A stretch of DNA of 28,785 nt. Source: UBA9715 sp045614225. Lineage in GTDB: Bacteria > Actinomycetota > Coriobacteriia > Coriobacteriales > Eggerthellaceae. The position numbers and the translations under genes were made by a program. Location: positions 1-28,785 of the forward strand of contig JAZLCO010000025.1 in assembly GCA_045614225.1 (NCBI GenBank), in the 5' to 3' direction. Under the pieces are notes generated by a model, which was not told the origin of the DNA, did no database searches, and worked only from the letters and a program-made list of their open reading frames with translations. Below are positions 23,289 through 28,785 of this stretch, one piece after another. Position 1 is the first letter of the stretch. The number at the start of each line of letters is the position of its first letter.

Positions 23289-23388
23289 GGAGTGCATAAA
23301 ACAACCAGGTTGCATTATGCGAAATAAGTCACATGTGTTCAGTTTGCCAGTGGAGTGCATAATGCAACCTGGTTGTTTTATGCACTCC
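23289..23388. repeat. 100-bp element with perfect 32-bp terminal inverted repeats
   Basis: 23289-23320 (starting GGAGTGCATAAAACAACCAG) is the exact reverse complement of 23357-23388 (ending TTGTTTTATGCACTCC). The inner span is 36 nt. The right half, 23352-23388, is itself a near-palindrome (18-bp arms, two mismatches). It fills the 23268-23399 gap between folD and the formate channel gene. It could be a miniature inverted-repeat element or a strong transcript-ending structure; there is no coding capacity and no T tract. Confidence 0.8.
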
Positions 23389-23399
23389 ACCCTAGAGTT

Positions 23400-24254
23400 T
23401 TATGCCAAGGTGCGCTCGGCAGCCTGCACAACGTGCTTGGCCAGGATAGCTGTGGTCACGCTGCCCACGCCACCGGGAACGGGCGTGATGGCGGCAACGA
23501 TCGGCTCGGCGGCGTCGAAATCCACGTCGCCGCAAAGCTTCTGGGCTTCCTCGTCCCAGTTGATGCCGACGTCGATGACCACTTGACCCTCGCGCACTGC
23601 GTCAGCACCGACGGTGCGGGCACGACCCACGGCCACGACCAGGATGTCGGCAGCTGCGCACTTGGCGGCGAGCTCCTTGGTGCGGGTGTGGCACATGGTG
23701 ACGGTCGCATTGGCGGCCTGCAGCATCATGGAAACGGGCTTGCCGATGACGAGCGAACGGCCGAGCACCGTGACGTTGGCGCCGGACAGCTCGTAGCCGT
23801 AGTGCTTCAGAACCTCCATGCAGGCATCGGCCGTGCAGGGCGGGAAGCCCACGGGCTGGTTGGCGAACACGCCGTAGAGCGAACCCTGGGTGATGCCGTC
23901 GGAGTCCTTCGCCGGATCGAGCGCTGCACAGGCGGCAACTTCGTCGAGATGCTTCGGCAGCGGACGGAACATGAGGCAGCCATGGATGCTGGGATCGGTG
24001 TTGACTTCCTCGATCGCAGCCATGAGCTCTTCTTGCGTGCAATCTGCAGCAAGCACGAACTTCTTGAGCCCGAGGCCCAGCGTCTCGCAGCGCTTCGTTG
24101 CACCGCGCTCGTAGGACAGGTCGTCATCGCGCTCGCCCACGCGGATGATGGCCAACGTCGGGGTGACGCCTGCGGCCTTGCAGGCCTCAATGCGGGGAGC
24201 GAGCTCCTCGTTCATAGCATCTGCTACAGGCTTGCCCTTCAGGATTTCTGCCAT
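23400..24254 (-). CDS. folD: Methylene-tetrahydrofolate dehydrogenase FolD, probably without cyclohydrolase activity
   Basis: 284 residues, the normal FolD size. FolD oxidises or reduces methylene/methenyl-THF with NAD(P), and in most bacteria also hydrolyses methenyl-THF. The dinucleotide domain is orthodox: VLGRSLVIGKPVSMML, ATVTMCHTRT, DVGINWD and TPVPGGVGSVTTA. The active site is not: the YxxxK motif reads Y48-ERG-A52, so the catalytic Lys (Lys54 E. coli, Lys56 human) is Ala with no gap in the alignment, and VQLPLP reads MFRPLP, losing the conserved Gln. The Asp in KDSDG is kept. With fchA directly upstream, a dehydrogenase-only role is likely. ATG 24254 has AAAGGAAG upstream and follows fchA by 33 nt. 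Confidence 0.95.
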   Translation of the reverse strand: MAEILKGKPVADAMNEELAPRIEACKAAGVTPTLAIIRVGERDDDLSYERGATKRCETLGLGLKKFVLAADCTQEELMAAIEEVNTDPSIHGCLMFRPLPKHLDEVAACAALDPAKDSDGITQGSLYGVFANQPVGFPPCTADACMEVLKHYGYELSGANVTVLGRSLVIGKPVSMMLQAANATVTMCHTRTKELAAKCAAADILVVAVGRARTVGADAVREGQVVIDVGINWDEEAQKLCGDVDFDAAEPIVAAITPVPGGVGSVTTAILAKHVVQAAERTLA

Positions 24255-24287
24255 GTGAATCTTCCTTTCGTGATGTGCGACCCACCG

Positions 24288-24911
24288 CTAGCCGCGGATG
24301 TAGTCGGTAATCTCGTCTGCAACAACCTTGGCACGCGGCACGAAGGCCAGCAGCTCGTCGGCTTCTGCCTCGAGCTTTGCGGCCAAGTCGCGGTCCTGCA
24401 GGCTCTTCGTGTTGATGAACACGTTCAGAGCAGCTGCACGCATGGCCGCAGCACTCATGACGGCACCGCATGCGACGTCGCTGATGAGCATCTTGGAGCC
24501 CTTGACCTTGAGCTCTTCGAGCAGCTCGATGGCCTTGGCGATCTGGCGCATCATTTCCATCGGAGCCTCGAGGGCGTTCACCGTGGCCTCTTCGAGCACC
24601 TGGTCGCGCGTCGGGTCTTCCTTCGGAATGCCGTACGCCTTGGACAGCGGCTCAAACGCCTCGGCATCCGCGAACACCAGGTCGATGAGCTTGGCGCGGA
24701 TGACATCGCCCTCGGCGAGAATGCGCTGGATGTCTTCCTCGTACTCTGCGTACTTCTTCTTGCCCGTGGTGAAGTTGGCGGTCATGCTACCGAGCGCCAC
24801 ACCCAGGGCGCCAACGTATGCAGCGGCTCCACCGCCACCGGGCACGCTCACCTTGGCGGCAAGCGCGTCGGCGAACTCGATGCAGCTCTTCTCCATCAGT
24901 TTCTCTGCCAT
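24288..24911 (-). CDS. fchA: Methenyl-tetrahydrofolate cyclohydrolase FchA
   Basis: 207 residues of the formiminotransferase-cyclodeaminase/FchA family, mostly helical and cytosolic. It interconverts formyl-THF and methenyl-THF. Typical features are SVPGGGGAAAYVGALGVALG near the N-terminus, MTANFTTGKKKY, LIDLVFADAEAF and VACGAVMSAAAMRAAALNV. ATG 24911 has AAGGAGACC just upstream. It lies between fhs and folD, giving the reaction order formate to formyl-, methenyl- and methylene-THF. It complements the altered FolD next to it. Confidence 0.95.
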   Translation of the reverse strand: MAEKLMEKSCIEFADALAAKVSVPGGGGAAAYVGALGVALGSMTANFTTGKKKYAEYEEDIQRILAEGDVIRAKLIDLVFADAEAFEPLSKAYGIPKEDPTRDQVLEEATVNALEAPMEMMRQIAKAIELLEELKVKGSKMLISDVACGAVMSAAAMRAAALNVFINTKSLQDRDLAAKLEAEADELLAFVPRAKVVADEITDYIRG

Positions 24912-24928
24912 GTGGTCTCCTTACAAGA

Positions 24929-24954
24929 AAGGGCAAGCAATACAGCTTGCCCTT
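24929..24954 (-). terminator. Terminator-like hairpin between fhs and fchA
   Basis: AAGGGCAAGC and GCTTGCCCTT form a perfect 10-bp stem with a six-base loop, followed on the minus strand by TTCTTGT. It sits between the fhs stop and the fchA ribosome binding site, so it may reduce expression of fchA and folD relative to fhs. Confidence 0.6.
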
Positions 24955-24971
24955 CCAATCGCGCGGTTAAT

Positions 24972-26645
24972 TTAGAACAGGCCCACGATCTTGCCGTCAG
25001 CGGTGACGTCGATCTTCTCAGCGGCCGGACGCTTGGGCAGACCAGGCATCGTCATGATCTCGCCGGTCAGCGCAACGATGAAGCCAGCGCCAGCGGAGAT
25101 CTTGAGGTTGCGGACCGTGATGCGGAAGTCCTTCGGAGCGCCGAGCTTGGCGGCGTCGTCAGCGAAGGAGTACTGGGTCTTGGCAACGCAGATCGGCACC
25201 TTGTCGAGACCGAGCTGCTCGAGCTGCTCGAGCTGCTTCCTAGCCTTCGGGGTGAAGTCGACACCGTCAGCATGATAGATCTTGGTGGCGATGGCGTTGA
25301 GCTTCTCCTCGATGGACTGCTCGACCTCGTAGCTGAAGGTGAAGTCGTTGGGCTGATCGCAAACGCGGACGACTTCCTCGGCCAGGGCCTTGGCGCCCTC
25401 GCCGCCCTTGGCCCAGTGCTCAGCCAGAACAGCGTTCACGCCGAGCTCGGCGCACTTGTCCTGGACGAGCTTCAGCTCGGCCTCGGTGTCGGTCGGGAAG
25501 GCGTTGATGGCAACAACGGCCGGGAGCTTGTAGACGTCCTGGACGTTGGAGACATGCTGCAGGAGGTTCGGCAGACCAGCCTCGAGAGCCTCGAGGTTCT
25601 CGGTGTTCAGATCGGCCTTGGCAACGCCACCGTGATGCTTGAGAGCGCGGACGGTAGCAACGATGACGACGCAGGACGGCTTGAGGCCAGCGGCGCGGCA
25701 CTTGATGTCGAGGAACTTCTCAGCGCCGAGGTCAGCACCGAAACCAGCCTCGGTGACGACGTAGTCAGCCATCTTCATGGCCGTGGTGGTTGCCTGGACG
25801 GAGTTGCAGCCATGGGCGATGTTGGCGAAGGGGCCGCCATGCACGAACGCCGGGTTGTTCTCGAGCGTCTGAACCAGGTTCGGCTTGATGGCATCCTTGA
25901 GCAGCGCGGTGCAAGCGCCCTCAGCCTTGATGTCGGAAACGGTGACGGGCTTGCCGGTGCGGCTGTAGGCCACGATGATGCGGCCGAGGCGAGCCTTGAG
26001 GTCGTCAAGGTCGGTGGCCAGGCAGAACACAGCCATGACCTCAGAAGCAACGGTGATGTCGAAGCCGTCCTCGCGGCAGACGCCGTCGCCGGCGGTGCCG
26101 AGGCCGTCGACCACGTTGCGCAGCTGACGGTCGTTCATGTCGACGCAGCGGCGCCAAATGATGTTGTTGAGGTCGATGTCGAGCTCATTGCCCTGCTTGA
26201 TGTGGTTGTCGAGCATAGCGGCGATGAGGTTGTTCGCAGCGCCGATGGCATGGAAGTCGCCGGTGAAGTGCAGGTTGATGTCCTCCATGGGAACGACCTG
26301 AGCGTAACCGCCGCCTGCAGCACCACCCTTGACGCCGAACACGGGGCCCAGCGACGGCTCGCGGAGAGCGAGCATGGAGCTCTTGCCGATTGCGCACAGC
26401 GCGTCATGCAGGCCAACCGACGTGGTGGTCTTGCCCTCGCCTGCCGGCGTCGGGTTGATGGCCGTCACGAGGATGAGCTTTGCCTTCATCTGTGCATCCT
26501 TGTAGGAATGAATGTCGACCTTGGCCTTGTAGTGACCATAGGGCTCGCAGGTCGCCCAGTCGATGCCGGCCTTGTTCGCAACCTCTTCGATGGGAAGCAT
26601 GTTAGCTTCTTGTGCGATCTCGATGTCGGACTTGTAGTCTGCCAT
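24972..26645 (-). CDS. fhs: Formate-tetrahydrofolate ligase
   Basis: 557 residues, normal for formyl-THF synthetase, which condenses formate with THF using ATP and enters formate into the methyl branch. Seen: the P-loop-like TPAGEGKTTTSVGL, LREPSLGPVFGVKGGAAGGG, HFTGDFHAIGAANNL, and a C-terminal GFIVALTGEIMTMPGLPKRP. The ATG at 26645 has AAGGAGG about 8 nt upstream. It is the second gene of the C1 series, behind the metF-metV fusion and before fchA. High codon bias suggests strong expression: no TTA, CTA or TCA in frame leaves the opposite strand open throughout. Confidence 0.98.
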   Translation of the reverse strand: MADYKSDIEIAQEANMLPIEEVANKAGIDWATCEPYGHYKAKVDIHSYKDAQMKAKLILVTAINPTPAGEGKTTTSVGLHDALCAIGKSSMLALREPSLGPVFGVKGGAAGGGYAQVVPMEDINLHFTGDFHAIGAANNLIAAMLDNHIKQGNELDIDLNNIIWRRCVDMNDRQLRNVVDGLGTAGDGVCREDGFDITVASEVMAVFCLATDLDDLKARLGRIIVAYSRTGKPVTVSDIKAEGACTALLKDAIKPNLVQTLENNPAFVHGGPFANIAHGCNSVQATTTAMKMADYVVTEAGFGADLGAEKFLDIKCRAAGLKPSCVVIVATVRALKHHGGVAKADLNTENLEALEAGLPNLLQHVSNVQDVYKLPAVVAINAFPTDTEAELKLVQDKCAELGVNAVLAEHWAKGGEGAKALAEEVVRVCDQPNDFTFSYEVEQSIEEKLNAIATKIYHADGVDFTPKARKQLEQLEQLGLDKVPICVAKTQYSFADDAAKLGAPKDFRITVRNLKISAGAGFIVALTGEIMTMPGLPKRPAAEKIDVTADGKIVGLF

Positions 26646-26680
26646 TGTTCAAGCCTCCTTATTAGCTCGTTATTGCCAAA

Positions 26681-26770
26681 CCTTACGGTCCCTTGCTGCC
26701 GTAAGGCCTTGGTACCAAAAGAATATCTGACGATCATCAGCTTGGAGCCAGCTGAACGCTAGCTCCAAGC
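26681..26770 (-). terminator. Two hairpins between metF and fhs
   Basis: CCTTACGG (26681-26688) pairs with CCGTAAGG (26699-26706), and GCTTGGAGC (26740-26748) pairs with GCTCCAAGC (26762-26770). Neither has a clear T tract on the minus strand. They could give partial termination or mark mRNA processing between the two genes. Confidence 0.45.
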
Positions 26771-26786
26771 AATCAATAGTTCACTC

Positions 26787-28436
26787 TTACGGCTGCGCCG
26801 GCTTCGCATGAACGTCGGCTTCGACCTTCATCAGCATATCCGTTTCCGGAATGATGCCGCCAGGCGTGCCCGTTTCCAGGCCGAGCGATACGGGAATGCG
26901 GCCTGCGCAGTTGTCGCGACGGTGCGTATAAGCGCTCCAGGGGCTGGAGCCGTAGTACTCCCACTTGTTCGGCGGGGTGATGTAGGACGTGATGCGCTCC
27001 ATCTCGTTGCTCTTCTTCGCCTTGTGGTACGCCTTGTACCAGATGCAGTAGCGCTCGCCGCCGGGGAACACCTCGCAGTAGCCATCGTAGGAACCGCCGC
27101 ACGGCCCGTTGCGCTGGCACTTGGGGCACTGCGTCATCGGGCAGGTGTACAGCGTGGCTTCGAGACCGCAGTCGCCGCAGTCCATGCAGCCGTACATCAT
27201 CGACTTGCCGGTGTGCTCGAGGCCGTGATGGCGGTAAACGCCCTTCTTGTTGTCGAGCGAATCCATGCGGCTCGTGAGCACCTTGTTGCCACGCTTGCCC
27301 AGCGTGAGCACCCAGTGGTGCGCAAAGCGGGAGATGCCCCACTTCGAGAAGACCTTCTTGGAGCGTGCCTGCTCGGGTTTGGGAGCATGCTTGTCGGTGT
27401 TGAAACCGGTGCCTTTGCCCTCGGCGTCCTTCTCTTCCTCGTAAATGTAATAGCCACCCGGCTTGCCGAAGTTGACCTGCTTGTAGCATTCCTTCCACTG
27501 CGGCTCGAGCTCTGCGGCACGGTCGAGGATGCCGCAGAACATCTCGGCGGTGATGCCGAAGCCACCGATGTGAACGCCGGCGTAGCCGAGGCCCTTGGCG
27601 ATAGCGATCATCTGGGCAGCGCGCTCGATGCGAGCAGCCTTGCCCTTATCCTCAGCCTTGAACTCCTCATCGAGTTGGGCCATGAGCTCGTCGCTGATGT
27701 AAGCACCGGCAATGCCGCCCGAACGCATGAGGCGTGCGGCGCCGCGCGTGAGCAGGAAGATGTTGGCGATGATTGGGGTGTCGTAGCCACGCTCGTTGCG
27801 ATAGCGGATGAGCTCGTCCATCTTGCGGGAATCGTAACCAAGCTGGTTGATGAGGAACTTGGCGCCACCGATGATCTTCTTTTCCATCTTCAGGTACTGC
27901 GGGATGGTCTCACCCTCGAGATACTTGAAGGGGTTGACAACAGCGCCGTTGAAGAAGTGCGTGGGCTTCTCTTGGACATAGCCCTTGCGACCGGGAACCA
28001 TCAAGCCCTGGTTCATCTCGGTGCAGAGCATGCTCACATGCACGGGATCGAGGTCGTACACCGGACGTGCGCGTCCGTCCCAACCGCTGACCTGATAGTC
28101 ACCTGTCATGACCAGCAGGTTTTCGACGCCCTGACGCTCCAGGCCGTACAGCTGCGCAATGATCTGATTGCGCGAGCGGTCCTTGCACGTGAAGTGAACG
28201 AGCGGAACGATGCCCTCGTCCAAGAACTCCTTGCCGAGCGCGTCGGCCAGAAGTGCCGGGTTGCCACCCGGGTTGTCCGTAATGGACATCGCATGGACGC
28301 GACCCGTCTCGTAAATGCGCCTGGCTTCGGCGAATTCCTTTTCCTGACCGTCCTCATGAGCACCGCGTCCGGGAATAATCTCGCACGTTACGACGAACTC
28401 GCCGCTCTCGAGAGCGTTCTTGAATCGGTTTTCCAC
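26787..28436 (-). CDS. Methylene-tetrahydrofolate reductase fused to a MetV-like Fe-S domain
   Basis: 549 residues. The N-terminal ~310 residues are the MetF TIM barrel, which reduces methylene-THF to methyl-THF with FAD: VTCEIIPGRG, SITDNPGGNP, VHFTCKDRSRNQI, NLLVMTGDY and AKFLINQLGYD. Residues about 416-466 carry a cysteine-rich motif (GCMDCGDCGL, YTCPMTQCPKCQRNGPCGG, GYCEV, YCIW) as in the MetV partner of acetogen reductases and the MTHFR C-terminal family. In acetogens such as Moorella and Sporomusa metF and metV are separate genes. GTG 28436 is preferred to TTG 28439 for its spacing from AAAGGGG. It is the first gene of the C1 series. Confidence 0.92.
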   Translation of the reverse strand: MENRFKNALESGEFVVTCEIIPGRGAHEDGQEKEFAEARRIYETGRVHAMSITDNPGGNPALLADALGKEFLDEGIVPLVHFTCKDRSRNQIIAQLYGLERQGVENLLVMTGDYQVSGWDGRARPVYDLDPVHVSMLCTEMNQGLMVPGRKGYVQEKPTHFFNGAVVNPFKYLEGETIPQYLKMEKKIIGGAKFLINQLGYDSRKMDELIRYRNERGYDTPIIANIFLLTRGAARLMRSGGIAGAYISDELMAQLDEEFKAEDKGKAARIERAAQMIAIAKGLGYAGVHIGGFGITAEMFCGILDRAAELEPQWKECYKQVNFGKPGGYYIYEEEKDAEGKGTGFNTDKHAPKPEQARSKKVFSKWGISRFAHHWVLTLGKRGNKVLTSRMDSLDNKKGVYRHHGLEHTGKSMMYGCMDCGDCGLEATLYTCPMTQCPKCQRNGPCGGSYDGYCEVFPGGERYCIWYKAYHKAKKSNEMERITSYITPPNKWEYYGSSPWSAYTHRRDNCAGRIPVSLGLETGTPGGIIPETDMLMKVEADVHAKPAQP

Positions 28437-28589
28437 CAAATCACCCCTTTCAATCAGCTTTTATAAAAAATTTTTATCTAGTCTCGACGAGGGAAAATTC
28501 TACCTGTTTTTCGACCTTTTTAGCTTCTATAATTTGCACAAACAAACCCCCCTCACATAATACCCCCAAACATGCAGGTAAATCGGTAA

Positions 28590-28715
28590 TTCCGACTCTT
28601 TTGCAGTACGAAAAAATATAGAAAATGCCCATCTTGTGGGAAAGCTTGGAGAGAGGAAGAAGATGGTGTTTGCGACTTTTTCTGTGATGAATGCAGGCTG
28701 GCGGCAGATAGATGA
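28590..28715 (+). pseudogene. Possible zinc-ribbon remnant without a start codon
   Basis: Between stops at 28587-28589 and 28713-28715 one frame reads KKYRKCPSCGKAWREEEDG followed by VCDFFCDECRLAADR. CPSCGK plus CDFFCDEC is a zinc-ribbon-like pair of Cys clusters, yet no ATG, GTG or TTG lies in frame upstream. An ATG at 28625 is one base out of frame. It is a decayed small gene, a frameshifted one, or chance. The rest of 28437-28785 is AT-rich and presumably holds the promoters of the metF series and of the next gene. Confidence 0.25.
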
Positions 28716-28765
28716 AGAACAAGAGTGGCCTTTTGACAAAGGTGTGTAAAAGATTATAAAGAACG

Positions 28766-28785
28766 GTAAGGAGATTTTTCATATG
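28766..28785 (+). promoter_or_regulatory. Ribosome binding site and start codon of the next plus-strand gene
   Basis: AAGGAG is followed 8 nt later by ATG at 28783-28785, the last bases of the window. A plus-strand gene diverging from metF therefore begins here; nothing of its product is visible. Confidence 0.7.

Noticed and set aside
23355..26762. Plus-strand open frame of 1135 codons opposite folD, fchA and fhs
   Set aside because: It crosses three well-recognised genes and their gaps, has no recognisable domain, and is explained by strong codon bias (no TTA, CTA or TCA in the real genes).
26808..28466. Plus-strand open frame of 552 codons opposite the metF-metV fusion
   Set aside because: Codon-bias shadow; no domain or ribosome binding site, while the minus strand is a clear methylene-THF reductase.
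28474..28782. Minus-strand frame of 102 codons at the right end
   Set aside because: It overlaps the AT-rich promoter region and starts from the same CATATG as the plus-strand gene start, which has the good AAGGAG site; no domain is visible.

Overview
The window looks like a stretch of a Coriobacteriia chromosome, most likely Eggerthellales. This is an inference from four things: moderately high G+C, an acetogen-like C1 gene set next to an [FeFe]-hydrogenase, many Ser/Ala-rich lipoproteins, and a LuxR regulator beside oxidoreductase genes. No rRNA, tRNA, CRISPR array, integrase or transposase gene was seen.

Left part (1-7170). A GAF-domain protein runs off the left edge on the minus strand. 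A plus-strand block follows: a divergent GroEL paralogue, a stand-alone trigger-factor C-domain-like protein, a LuxR regulator, an SDR with a degenerate cofactor motif, a 71-residue protein, a PanB-fold protein that appears to have lost its metal ligands, and a second, orthodox SDR closed by a good intrinsic terminator. I cannot name the pathway. The chaperone pair, regulator and altered enzymes make this the best candidate for an undescribed metabolic system.

Middle (7180-14600). After a palindromic repeat array comes a VanX-type D,D-dipeptidase on the plus strand. A minus-strand uptake locus follows. It starts from a cobalamin riboswitch (13749-13950) and encodes a NEAT-like lipoprotein, a lipoprotein CbiK chelatase, a NEAT-like/TroA-like binding-protein fusion, a FecCD-type permease and its ATPase. 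This reads as a B12-regulated corrinoid, tetrapyrrole or cobalt acquisition system with a chelatase outside the cytoplasm. A truncated PucR/CdaR-type regulator lies just beyond the riboswitch promoter.

Right part (14642-28436). Ten minus-strand genes, in transcription order, are metF-metV fusion, fhs, fchA, folD, focA-type formate channel, a NuoF-C-terminal/GltD-like flavoprotein, [FeFe]-hydrogenase, hydE, hydG and hydF. This is the methyl branch of the Wood-Ljungdahl pathway joined to a hydrogenase with its whole maturation set. Formate and H2 are the obvious shared currencies. FolD lacks cyclohydrolase residues, which fits a division of labour with FchA. Formate dehydrogenase, CODH/acetyl-CoA synthase and the methyltransferase are not in the window.

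A family of short palindromes built on TTTCCCCGCGGGAAA-like cores occurs only between genes, in four clusters. A separate 100-bp element with perfect 32-bp inverted ends lies between folD and the formate channel gene. The last three bases are the start codon of a plus-strand gene with a strong ribosome binding site.
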